A stretch of DNA of 64,000 nucleotides, from contig DBNK01000030.1 in NCBI GenBank assembly GCA_002298335.1, positions 1 through 64,000 on the forward strand, written 5' to 3'. This DNA comes from Thalassolituus sp. UBA674. GTDB lineage: Bacteria; Pseudomonadota; Gammaproteobacteria; Pseudomonadales; Oceanobacteraceae. The position numbers and the translations under genes are program-made. The notes beneath the pieces are model-generated. The model was not told where the DNA came from. It made no database searches and saw nothing but the letters and a program-made list of their open reading frames with translations. Positions within the stretch are counted from its first letter, which is position 1; each line of letters begins with the position of its first letter. This document shows, piece after piece, positions 43,212-51,846 of the stretch.

Positions 43212-43234
43212 ATCCCGTGGTCAAGCCACGGGAT
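43212..43234. repeat. Short intergenic palindrome
   Basis: ATCCCGTGG-TCAAG-CCACGGGAT forms a 9-bp stem, followed by GACAAG. The layout resembles the ATCCTG…CAGGAT palindromes at 51.5-51.8 kb. Confidence 0.5.
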
Positions 43235-43416
43235 GACAAGTCTTGATTCCGCGAGTGGATCGGACAGTTATGTTGGTTGGAACCCTTTGGTTTGTAACGG
43301 CCTCTGCCTCGCAATGACACGGGCTGCACAAAGCTCAGTCAATGTTTTTGGACTCTTCGAGAGTATGTTACTACTTCAAGGCGACCCTTCGGCAAAAAGA
43401 CTATCCACAACCCCTG

Positions 43417-43445
43417 TTGACAGCCCCCCACCAAACCCGGATAAT
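43417..43445 (+). promoter_or_regulatory. Sigma70 promoter for rpsT
   Basis: TTGACA (43417-43422), a 17-bp spacer and GATAAT (43440-43445) make a near-consensus promoter. rpsT begins 77 bp downstream. Confidence 0.75.
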
Positions 43446-43522
43446 CCGCCACCCTTACTTACGTACCAGTGGCAAAAGCTGTTGGTAATGAATTAACCGA
43501 AACCTGATTTGAGGAGCCGACT

Positions 43523-43789
43523 GTGGCAAATTCCGCTGGTTCTCGTAAACGCGCCCGTCAGGCTGTCAAGCGCCGCGCCCGTACCATGGCACTGCGCTCC
43601 ATGGTGCGCACTTACGTTAAAAAAGTACACGCTGCTGTAGCAACTGCTGATTACGATCAGGCTCAGTCTGCTTACACCAAAGCTCAGCCATACATCGACA
43701 AGATGGTTAACAAGGGTATTCTGCACAAGAATGCTGCTGCCCGTGTTAAGAGCCGTCTGAACGCCCGCGTTTACGCTCTGAAAGGCTGA
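43523..43789 (+). CDS. rpsT: 30S ribosomal protein S20
   Basis: An 88-residue very basic helical protein, MANSAGSRKRARQAVKRRARTMALRSMV, the standard bS20 sequence. It is transcribed divergently in function from the murJ gene only by the intervening terminator; a strong promoter lies 77 bp upstream. S20 genes are autoregulated in E. coli; no evidence here. Confidence 0.97.
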   Translation: MANSAGSRKRARQAVKRRARTMALRSMVRTYVKKVHAAVATADYDQAQSAYTKAQPYIDKMVNKGILHKNAAARVKSRLNARVYALKG

Positions 43790-43860
43790 TTGCCGGACGT
43801 TGCCGGCGCGGTTCAGCATGCTGAAATATCCGCGACTCCCGGAGCGTTTTGCAGTTAAAT

Positions 43861-43887
43861 AAAAAACCCGCCCTGGCGGGTTTTTTT
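43861..43887 (+). terminator. Rho-independent terminator after rpsT
   Basis: AAAAAACCCG pairs with CGGGTTTTTT around a CCCTGG-type loop, ending in a run of T. Confidence 0.9.
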
Positions 43888-43909
43888 GTGTTCAGCGGAG
43901 AATCCCAGC

Positions 43910-45547
43910 ATGTCCGGCCCGACGGATCACGATAACCAGTCCCCCGGTGACCAATCAGCCGGCAGGCAGTCACCCGGAAATCCGGTCAGCGGTGGACACC
44001 CTCCGGCTCCGAAGAAGACCAGCCTGCTGCGCTCGTCTTCCATTGTCAGCGCTATGACACTGTTCAGCCGGATTTTCGGTCTGATCCGCGATATTGTGGT
44101 CGCACAGTACTTTGGTACCCGGGCTGATCCTTTCTTTGTCGCCTTCAAAATCCCTAATTTTTTCCGTCGTCTGTTCGCCGAAGGTGCATTCTCCGTCGCT
44201 TTTGTGCCGGTCCTGAGTGAATACCGTACGCAGCGGTCGTTTGATGAAGTGAAGCTGCTGATTGCCCGGGTCTCCGGTGTGCTCGGGGCTGCCTTGCTGG
44301 CGGTGACTGTGGTGGCCATTCTGCTGGCGGATTACCTGCCGTATGTTTTCTCTCCGGGGTTCCGCAGTGATCCGGAGAAGTTTGCCCTGACCGGTGATCT
44401 GCTGCGCATTACCTTTCCGTATCTGCTGTTCATTTCACTGGCAGCCTTTTCCAGCAGTGTGCTGAATGCTTACGGACGCTTTGCCATACCGGCTTTTACG
44501 CCGGTGCTTCTGAATCTGGTGCTGATCGCCGCGACCCTGTTTTTCACCGGCTACTTCGAAGAACCCCTGTACGCTCTGGCCTGGGGTGTGTTCTTTGCCG
44601 GTCTGTTCCAGTGGGCCTTCCAGCTGCCGTTTCTGGCGCGGCTGGGGCTGCTCACCATGCCGGTGGTGCGGACGCAGGATGAAGGCGTCAGGCGTATTAC
44701 CACGCTGATGATCCCGGCCTTGTTCGGGGTGTCGGTGAGTCAGATCAACCTGCTGCTGGATACGCTGCTGGCGTCGTTTCTGGAAAGCGGCAGTGTCAGC
44801 TGGCTGTACTATTCCGACCGCCTTAACAACCTGCCGATGGGCATTTTTGCCGTGGCCATTGGTGTGGTGATTCTGCCAGCGCTGTCGGGCCGCCATGCAG
44901 CACAGGACAGTGCCGCGTTTGCGCGCACGCTCGACTGGGCGGTGCGGCTGGTGTTCCTGATTGCCGCTCCGGCTGCTCTGGCGCTGATGCTGCTGGCGAT
45001 GCCATTGATGTCGACCATCTTTTATCACGGTGAGATCACTGCCTACGATATCGGGCGTATGACGCTCAGCCTGCAGGCGTACGCCTGTGGTCTGCTGGCC
45101 TTTATGCTGATCAAGGTGCTGGCGCCGGGTTATTACGCCCGTCAGGATACGAAGACCCCGGTGAAAATCGGCATTCAGGCCATGATCGTCAATATGGTAC
45201 TGAACCTCGCCCTGGTCGGCCCTCTGGATCACGTCGGACTGGCACTGGCGACGTCGCTGTCGGCCTATTACAACGTCTTTATGCTCTATCGCGGGTTGCG
45301 GAAAACCGGTGTGTATCAGCCGCAGACCGGCTGGGGCCGGTTCCTGTTATCTCTGCTGCTGGCCAATGGTGTGCTCGGAGGCATCAGCTTCTGGTTGATG
45401 GGTGCTCCGTCCGGGTGGCTGGAAATGGATCTGTGGGCCCGGGTCGGCCAGTTATCCCTGATTGTGGCGGCCGGTATTCTGGTGTACTTCTTCATACTGG
45501 CACTGATGGGGCTGCGTCCGCGCCATCTCCGGGGTGATTTATTCTGA
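43910..45547 (+). CDS. murJ: Lipid II flippase MurJ
   Basis: MurJ moves lipid II across the inner membrane. The 545-residue MATE-like protein has about 14 membrane helices, an unusually long hydrophilic N-terminus (GPTDHDNQSPGDQSAGRQ) of about 45 residues, and the signature LLRSSSIVSAMTLFSRIFGL then RDIVVAQYFGTRADPFFVAFKIPN. The ATG at 43910 follows GCGGAGAATCCCAGC. Within the N-terminus the Ser/Gln/Gly repeats are probably disordered. Confidence 0.94.
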   Translation: MSGPTDHDNQSPGDQSAGRQSPGNPVSGGHPPAPKKTSLLRSSSIVSAMTLFSRIFGLIRDIVVAQYFGTRADPFFVAFKIPNFFRRLFAEGAFSVAFVPVLSEYRTQRSFDEVKLLIARVSGVLGAALLAVTVVAILLADYLPYVFSPGFRSDPEKFALTGDLLRITFPYLLFISLAAFSSSVLNAYGRFAIPAFTPVLLNLVLIAATLFFTGYFEEPLYALAWGVFFAGLFQWAFQLPFLARLGLLTMPVVRTQDEGVRRITTLMIPALFGVSVSQINLLLDTLLASFLESGSVSWLYYSDRLNNLPMGIFAVAIGVVILPALSGRHAAQDSAAFARTLDWAVRLVFLIAAPAALALMLLAMPLMSTIFYHGEITAYDIGRMTLSLQAYACGLLAFMLIKVLAPGYYARQDTKTPVKIGIQAMIVNMVLNLALVGPLDHVGLALATSLSAYYNVFMLYRGLRKTGVYQPQTGWGRFLLSLLLANGVLGGISFWLMGAPSGWLEMDLWARVGQLSLIVAAGILVYFFILALMGLRPRHLRGDLF

Positions 45548-45653
45548 TCCGGACGGGTCGCTTGCCTCAACGGCCCGGAAAGCGCTGTTACCTCTGGGCC
45601 TGCTTGGCTATAATTCAGCCCTTTATTTTTAACCAGCGGATACCGGAAAACTG

Positions 45654-46607
45654 ATGCGTTTGTTCCGTGGCCTGTCTAATGTGCCGGACAACTTTACCGG
45701 GTGTGTAGCCTCCATCGGCAATTTCGATGGTCTTCACCTTGGGCATCAGCGCATCCTGCAGGAACTCAAGCGGGCAGCAGTGGAAGATGGTCTGCCTTCG
45801 TTGGTGATTCTGTTTGAGCCGCAGCCGAAAGAGTTTTTCGCGCCGCAGGCGGCTCCGGCGCGGCTGGCGAATTTCCGTGAAAAATTTCAGGATCTGAAAA
45901 ACGCCGGAATCGACTGTCTGCTGGTGTTGCCGTTCAATCACACGCTGCGCAGCATGTCTGCCGATGGCTTTATCCGTGACATCCTGATCGACCGTCTGCG
46001 TATCCGTCACCTGATCGTTGGCGATGATTTCCGTTTCGGAGCCGACCGCAGCGGTGACTTTCAGCTGTTGCGTAAAGCCGGTGAAGAGCACGGGTTTACG
46101 GTTGAGCGCTCCCAGACGTTCACTGTCGGTGATGACCGTTCCAGCTCCACCCGGGTGCGCGAAGAGCTGGCCCAGGGGCAGATGACCAATGCGGCTGACC
46201 TGCTCGGACGCCCTTACAGCATGAGCGGACGCGTAGCTTATGGTCGTCAGCTGGGGCGGAAACTGGATACACCGACGGCCAACGTGCTGGTCAAACGCCT
46301 GCATCTGGCCATGACCGGCGTGTTTGCTGTACAGGTCACTCATACTGAAAGCGGTGAAGAATACATCGGCGTGGCCAATCTTGGGGTCAAACCGACGGTG
46401 ACGGACGTACCTGAGCCGTCACTGGAAGTGCATCTGTTCGGGTTCAGCGGCAACCTTTATGGTCAGCACCTGCATGTGAAGCTGCTGCACAAAATCCGTG
46501 ATGAGAAAAAATTTAACCATATTGATGAGCTGAGGAACGCCATCGCAGCGGACAAGCAGGCGGCAAAGACCTACTTTGCGGCCCGTCCGGATGCGTTCCG
46601 CTTTTAA
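45654..46607 (+). CDS. ribF: Bifunctional riboflavin kinase/FAD synthetase
   Basis: RibF makes FMN then FAD. The 317-residue protein has the adenylyltransferase motif GNFDGLHLGHQRIL and the riboflavin kinase C-terminal segment VGRQLGRKLDTPTANV (TPTAN) with the metal/nucleotide-binding Thr. It precedes ileS by 14 bp. Confidence 0.95.
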   Translation: MRLFRGLSNVPDNFTGCVASIGNFDGLHLGHQRILQELKRAAVEDGLPSLVILFEPQPKEFFAPQAAPARLANFREKFQDLKNAGIDCLLVLPFNHTLRSMSADGFIRDILIDRLRIRHLIVGDDFRFGADRSGDFQLLRKAGEEHGFTVERSQTFTVGDDRSSSTRVREELAQGQMTNAADLLGRPYSMSGRVAYGRQLGRKLDTPTANVLVKRLHLAMTGVFAVQVTHTESGEEYIGVANLGVKPTVTDVPEPSLEVHLFGFSGNLYGQHLHVKLLHKIRDEKKFNHIDELRNAIAADKQAAKTYFAARPDAFRF

Positions 46608-46621
46608 AAAAGATAAGAGCT

Positions 46622-49510
46622 ATGAACGATAAAGTGGAAAGCCAGTACAAGTCGACGCTGAATCTGCCGGATACCGATTTTCCGATGCGCGGAAATCTGG
46701 CCAAACGTGAGCCGGAGCTGCTGGCCCGTTGGGAGCAGAAGGGTCTGTATAAAAAGATCCGTGAAGCCCGTGCCGGACGTGACAAGTTCATCCTGCACGA
46801 TGGCCCTCCGTACGCCAACGGCAACATCCACATCGGTCATGCGGTGAACAAGATCCTCAAGGATGTGATTGTGAAATCACAGACCATGAGCGGCAAAGAC
46901 GCGCCTTACATTCCGGGCTGGGACTGTCATGGTCTGCCGATCGAACTCAAGGTCGAAGCTGAAGTGGGCAAGGTGGGTGACAAGGTCACCGCCAGCGAAT
47001 TCCGTAAACACTGCCGTGAATACGCTGCCCGTCAGGTGGATGGGCAGCGCGCTGATTTCAAGCGCCTCATGGTGCTGGGTGACTGGGATAACCCCTACCT
47101 GACCATGGACTTCAAATTCGAAGCCGACATCATCCGTACCCTGGGTAAGATCATCGACAAAGGTCACCTGATGAAAGGCTTCAAGCCGGTCAACTGGTGT
47201 CCTGACTGTGGCTCTGCACTGGCCGAAGCCGAAGTTGAATATCAGGATAAAAAGTCCGTTGCCATCGATGTAAAATTTCCGTTTGCCGACACGGCTGCAC
47301 TGTCCACAGCCTTCGGTATCGGCCCGGTGAAACTGCCGGTCAGTATCGTTATCTGGACCACCACACCGTGGACCCTGCCGGCCAACGAAGCCGTGTCTGT
47401 ACATCCGGATCTGGAATACTCACTGGTGAGTACCGGTGAGGAAATCCTGCTGCTGGCCACCGATCTGGTCGGTGATGCTATGGCCCGTTATGGCATCGAA
47501 TCTTCCGATGTTCTGGCCACGGCTCCGGGCCGCGCTTTTGGTCAGCTGCCGGAGCAGGACGCCGCCCCGTTTATGGTTCAGCATCCCTTTATGCCAGCGG
47601 CTGATGGCAGTGCCAAAATGGTCCCGGTGATTACCGGTACTCACGTCACGGCTGACTCCGGTACCGGTGCGGTCCACACGGCGCCAATGCACGGTGTGGA
47701 CGACTATCAGGTGTCCAATGTGTACGGCGTCCGTTCTGAACAGATGCTGGTCGACGGAGCTGGTAACTTTATCGACACGCCGGCACTGCAGGCACTGGAA
47801 CTGACCGGTCTGAGCACCGCCGATAAAGGTAACTTCCGTGTACTGGGTATCCTCAATGAGAAGGGTGCGCTGCTGAAGAAAGCCAACATCACCCACAGCT
47901 ATCCACACTGCTGGCGTCACAAGTCACCGATCATCTTCCGTGCGACGCCGCAGTGGTTTATCAGCATGGAGCAGAACGGACTGCTCGAGCAGGCCATGCA
48001 CGAGGTTGAGAACACCGTTGAATGGCGTCCTTCATGGGGTAAAGCCCGTATCGAAGGCATGATGACCGGCCGTCCGGACTGGTGTATCTCGCGTCAGCGC
48101 ACCTGGGGTGTGCCGATTGCGTTGTTCGTACACAAAGACAGCAGCGAGCTGCACCCGCGCACGCCGGAGCTGATTGAGCAGGTGGCGCTGAAAGTCGAAG
48201 GCAAGGGCATTGATGCCTGGTTTGATCTGGAGCCTGCAGAGCTGCTGGGCGATGAAGCCGCTGATTATGTCAAAGTCATTGACACGTTAGATGTCTGGTT
48301 TGACTCCGGTGTGACCCATACTGCGGTGTGCAAATCACGTCCCGAGCTGCAGTTCCCGGCGGATCTGTATCTGGAAGGTTCGGATCAGCACCGTGGCTGG
48401 TTCCAGTCATCGCTGCTGACCAGTGTCGCGGCTTACGGTCATGCACCGTACAAAACTGCACTGACCCATGGTTTCACCGTGGATGGTGAAGGCCGCAAAA
48501 TGTCCAAATCACTGGGCAACACGGTTGAACCGCAGAAGGTGATTAACCAGCTGGGTGCCGACATCCTGCGCTGGTGGGTGGCGGATACCGATTACTCCGG
48601 TGAGATGACGGTCTCTGATGAGATCCTCAAGCGTAACGCCGATGCTTACCGTCGCGTACGTAACACCTGCCGTTTCCTGCTGGCCAACATCAACGGCTTT
48701 GACCCGAAAACCGACATGGTGGCCGGTGATGAGCTGCTGCCGCTGGACGCCTGGATGGTGGCGCATACCCAGCGTCTGCAGGAACGGGTGATTGGCTTCT
48801 ATCAACGTTATGACCTGAAATCTCTGACTAAGACGCTGATGAACTTCTGCGTCGCCGAGCTGGGTGCTTTTTACCTCGACGTCATCAAAGACCGTCAGTA
48901 CACCTGCAAAGCCGACAGCCTGCCACGCCGCAGTGCCCAGACCGCGCTCTATCATGTGACTGAAGCCATGGCGCGCTGGATCGCTCCTGTGCTGTCGTTC
49001 ACGGCGGAAGAAATCTGGGACGTGCTGCCAGCCCCGGTTGCCTCTGAGCGTGAAGAATCCGTGCTGCTGGCTGAGTGGTATGAAGGCTTCCCTGTTCTGA
49101 GCGAAACCGGTTTTGACGAAGCCTACTGGCGCACCCTGATGGACGTGAAAGAGGCCGTGAACGGCGTGCTCGAACAGGCCCGTAATGAGAAGCGTATCGG
49201 TGCTTCTCTGGGCGCCGAAGTGACCCTGTACGCCGCTGATGAGCTGAAAGCCTCTCTGGACCGCTTAGGCAACGAGCTGCGCTTTGTGCTGATCACCAGT
49301 GCTGCAACCGTGCTGCCACTGGATGCCGAAAGCGGTGAAGCGACCGAGCTGAAAGGCCTGCGTGTGAGCGTGGCAGCCTCTGAAGCTGAGAAGTGCGAAC
49401 GTTGCTGGCACCACAGTGAAACGGTAGGCCAGAACGAGCAGCACCCGACCCTGTGCAGCCGTTGTGTCGAAAACGTTGAGGGTGACGGTGAAGTCCGTCA
49501 CTACGCCTGA
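46622..49510 (+). CDS. ileS: Isoleucyl-tRNA synthetase
   Basis: IleRS charges tRNA-Ile and edits valine. The 962-residue class I synthetase has HIGH at 70-73 in NIHIGHAVN, the KMSKS loop in GRKMSKSLGN, an editing domain (TTPWTLPANEAV; TGAVHTAPMHG), and a C-terminal zinc finger with Cys pairs in EKCERCWHHSETV and LCSRCVENV. The ATG has AAAGATAAGAG upstream. It overlaps lspA by one base. Confidence 0.97.
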   Translation: MNDKVESQYKSTLNLPDTDFPMRGNLAKREPELLARWEQKGLYKKIREARAGRDKFILHDGPPYANGNIHIGHAVNKILKDVIVKSQTMSGKDAPYIPGWDCHGLPIELKVEAEVGKVGDKVTASEFRKHCREYAARQVDGQRADFKRLMVLGDWDNPYLTMDFKFEADIIRTLGKIIDKGHLMKGFKPVNWCPDCGSALAEAEVEYQDKKSVAIDVKFPFADTAALSTAFGIGPVKLPVSIVIWTTTPWTLPANEAVSVHPDLEYSLVSTGEEILLLATDLVGDAMARYGIESSDVLATAPGRAFGQLPEQDAAPFMVQHPFMPAADGSAKMVPVITGTHVTADSGTGAVHTAPMHGVDDYQVSNVYGVRSEQMLVDGAGNFIDTPALQALELTGLSTADKGNFRVLGILNEKGALLKKANITHSYPHCWRHKSPIIFRATPQWFISMEQNGLLEQAMHEVENTVEWRPSWGKARIEGMMTGRPDWCISRQRTWGVPIALFVHKDSSELHPRTPELIEQVALKVEGKGIDAWFDLEPAELLGDEAADYVKVIDTLDVWFDSGVTHTAVCKSRPELQFPADLYLEGSDQHRGWFQSSLLTSVAAYGHAPYKTALTHGFTVDGEGRKMSKSLGNTVEPQKVINQLGADILRWWVADTDYSGEMTVSDEILKRNADAYRRVRNTCRFLLANINGFDPKTDMVAGDELLPLDAWMVAHTQRLQERVIGFYQRYDLKSLTKTLMNFCVAELGAFYLDVIKDRQYTCKADSLPRRSAQTALYHVTEAMARWIAPVLSFTAEEIWDVLPAPVASEREESVLLAEWYEGFPVLSETGFDEAYWRTLMDVKEAVNGVLEQARNEKRIGASLGAEVTLYAADELKASLDRLGNELRFVLITSAATVLPLDAESGEATELKGLRVSVAASEAEKCERCWHHSETVGQNEQHPTLCSRCVENVEGDGEVRHYA

Positions 49511-50034
49511 TGTCTGAGACTCTGCAGAAAGCCGGTCGTTCGCCTCTGGTGTGGCTGTGGCTGGCACTGCTGGCCATAGTGCTGGATCAGGTCACCAAGC
49601 AGATGGCGGAAGCCATGCTGACCTATGCGCATCCCGTCTACATTCTGCCGGTGCTGGATTTCACGTTGCTCTATAACCGCGGTGCGGCGTTCAGTTTCCT
49701 GGCCGATCAGGAGGGCTGGCAGCGCTGGCTGTTCACCGCCATTTCCATCGGTGTATCCATCATGTTGCTGGTGTGGCAGGCACGCCTGCCGCGTGGTGCG
49801 GTGTGGTTGCCGATAGCCTTGAGCCTGGTACTCGGTGGCGCGCTGGGTAATCTGGTTGACCGCCTGCTGCACGGCCACGTCATCGATTTTATTTCGGTGC
49901 ACTGGGCGGGCAGTTATTTTCCGGCGTTTAACATCGCTGATTCAGCCATTACCCTGGGTGCCATTATGCTGGGTCTGGATGTGATCCGCGAAATCCGTCA
50001 GGACATGCGTCAGGCGCGTTCCACCTCAGACTGA
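49510..50034 (+). CDS. lspA: Lipoprotein signal peptidase
   Basis: LspA removes signal peptides of prolipoproteins at the inner membrane. The 174-residue protein has four hydrophobic helices and the aspartyl protease residues in GNLVDRLLHGHVIDF and ADSAITLGA. TGATG overlap of the ileS stop and its ATG shows coupling. The lipoproteins in this window (rlpA and the left-edge gene) are potential substrates. Confidence 0.97.
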   Translation: MSETLQKAGRSPLVWLWLALLAIVLDQVTKQMAEAMLTYAHPVYILPVLDFTLLYNRGAAFSFLADQEGWQRWLFTAISIGVSIMLLVWQARLPRGAVWLPIALSLVLGGALGNLVDRLLHGHVIDFISVHWAGSYFPAFNIADSAITLGAIMLGLDVIREIRQDMRQARSTSD

Positions 50035-50047
50035 TCAGGTTTTTATT

Positions 50048-50497
50048 ATGACTACTGCAAGCATTCTTCCCGGCAGCCGCATCACGCTGAATTTCGCCAT
50101 CCGTTTCACTGATGGTCAGGAAGTGGACTCCACATTTGATAAAGAGCCCGCCCAGTTCAGACTGGGTGATGGCAATATGTTGCCCGGCTTTGAAGAGTTT
50201 CTGCTGGGGTTGACGGTGGGTGATCACGACACGTTTGAAGTGCCGCCAGAGAAAGCCTTCGGCCAGCCCAACCCGCAGAACGTGCAGGATATGAAGCGTA
50301 AGGACTTTCCGGTGGATATGCCGGTGGCGCCGGGACTGATGGTGTCGTTCGCGGATGCCCAGGGCGCAGAACTGCCGGGTGTGATCAGCCGTGTCGAAGG
50401 TGATTGGGTGAGCGTGGACTTTAATCATCCGCTGGCCGGGCGTACCCTGATGTTTGAAGTACAGATTCTCAACGTTGAGAACGGAGCTGACGCCTGA
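50048..50497 (+). CDS. fkpB: FKBP-type peptidyl-prolyl isomerase
   Basis: A 149-residue FKBP/SlyD-like protein with the FKBP core (GSRITLNFAIRFTDGQEVDST) and insert region (VGDHDTFEVPPEKAFGQPNPQNVQDMKRKDF). It likely assists folding. It starts 13 bp after lspA, and its stop overlaps the ispH ATG by one base (TGATG). Confidence 0.95.
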   Translation: MTTASILPGSRITLNFAIRFTDGQEVDSTFDKEPAQFRLGDGNMLPGFEEFLLGLTVGDHDTFEVPPEKAFGQPNPQNVQDMKRKDFPVDMPVAPGLMVSFADAQGAELPGVISRVEGDWVSVDFNHPLAGRTLMFEVQILNVENGADA

Positions 50498-51447
50498 TGC
50501 AGATTAAACTCGCCAACCCGCGTGGTTTCTGTGCCGGGGTTGACCGTGCCATTGATATCGTCAACCGCGCGCTGGAGCTGTTTGAGCCGCCGATTTACGT
50601 GCGCCATGAAGTCGTGCACAACAAGTTTGTGGTTAATGACCTGCGTGAGCGCGGTGCGGTGTTTGTTGATGAGCTGGATGAAGTACCGGACAACAGCATT
50701 GTCATTTTCTCCGCCCACGGCGTGTCTCAGGCGGTGCGCAAAACTGCGGAAGACCGCGGTCTCAAGGTGTTTGATGCCACCTGTCCACTGGTGACCAAAG
50801 TCCATCTGGAAGTCAGCCGTTACAGCGCCGAAGGGCGTGAAACCATCCTCATTGGTCACAAAGGCCATCCGGAAGTGGAAGGCACCATGGGGCAGTACGA
50901 CTATTCCCATGGCGGCAATATCTATCTGGTGGAAGACGAAGAAGATGTTGCTGAGTTGGTCGTGCAGGACCCGGGTCATCTGTCGTTCGTCACCCAGACC
51001 ACGCTGTCGATGGACGACACCGCGCGTGTGATCGACGCGCTGCGGGCTAAATTTCCCGAGATCACCGGACCGCGCAAAGACGATATCTGCTACGCCACCC
51101 AGAACCGTCAGGATGCGGTGAAGCAGCTGGCCGCCGATTGCGAACTGATGCTGGTGGTCGGCTCACCGAACAGCAGTAACTCCAACCGCCTGCGTGAGCT
51201 GGGTGAGCGCATGGGGGCCAAGGCCTACCTGATCGACAATGCGTCTGAGATTCAGTGTGACTGGCTGCAGGGGGTAACCTCTGTCGGGATTACGGCCGGT
51301 GCGTCAGCCCCGGATGTGCTGGTACAGGAAGTGGTGGCCAAACTGCGTTCGCTGGGCGGTACTGAGCCACAGGAGCTGACTGGCCGCGAAGAAAACATTG
51401 TCTTCTCTCTGCCCAAAGAACTGCGTCTTGTCGACGTCGGCGAGTGA
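50497..51447 (+). CDS. ispH: 4-hydroxy-3-methylbut-2-enyl diphosphate reductase
   Basis: IspH is the last MEP-pathway enzyme, making IPP and DMAPP with an iron-sulfur cluster. The 316-residue protein has the cluster cysteines Cys12 (GFCAGVDRA), Cys96 (FDATCPLV) and Cys198 (KDDICYAT). Its stop lies 14 bp ahead of a tandem repeat. Confidence 0.97.
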   Translation: MQIKLANPRGFCAGVDRAIDIVNRALELFEPPIYVRHEVVHNKFVVNDLRERGAVFVDELDEVPDNSIVIFSAHGVSQAVRKTAEDRGLKVFDATCPLVTKVHLEVSRYSAEGRETILIGHKGHPEVEGTMGQYDYSHGGNIYLVEDEEDVAELVVQDPGHLSFVTQTTLSMDDTARVIDALRAKFPEITGPRKDDICYATQNRQDAVKQLAADCELMLVVGSPNSSNSNRLRELGERMGAKAYLIDNASEIQCDWLQGVTSVGITAGASAPDVLVQEVVAKLRSLGGTEPQELTGREENIVFSLPKELRLVDVGE

Positions 51448-51460
51448 TTCTCGTCTGAAG

Positions 51461-51809
51461 CCCGGTTTTATTCATCCCTTACATCCGTCATCCTGTGGCC
51501 CTGACACAGTCAGGAAGACCACAGGATCCATTGCGCGGAATGCGCGGTGACGTATTAGTGGATCCTGCGATCACCGCTGCGCTGGTCGCAGGATGACGGT
51601 GGTGAGTAAAGCTCGCCTCGCCCGGTTTTATTAATTCCCTACATCCAGTCATCCTGTGGCCCTGACACAGTCAGGAAGACCACAGGATCCATTGCGCGGA
51701 ATGCGCGGAGTCGGGATAACGGATAAATGCGGGAACCACGGTGACGTAATAGTGGATCCTGCGATCACCGCTGCGCTGGTCGCAGGATGACGGTGGTGAG
51801 TAAAGCTCG
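51461..51809 (+). repeat. Tandem duplication of a palindrome-bearing unit
   Basis: Copy 1 (51461-51615) and copy 2 (51621-51809) begin CCCGGTTTTATT and end at GGTGAGTAAAGCTCG, and are close to identical; copy 2 has an extra insertion of about 34 bp (AGTCGGGATAACGG…). Each unit has two palindromes: ATCCTGTGG…CCACAGGAT and ATCCTGCGA…TCGCAGGAT. The 51448-51846 gap has no gene. It separates ispH from the convergent PilY1 gene. Confidence 0.85.
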
Positions 51810-51846
51810 TTATCCTGCAATGTTCAGCGTCCAGGCGTCCGACTAG

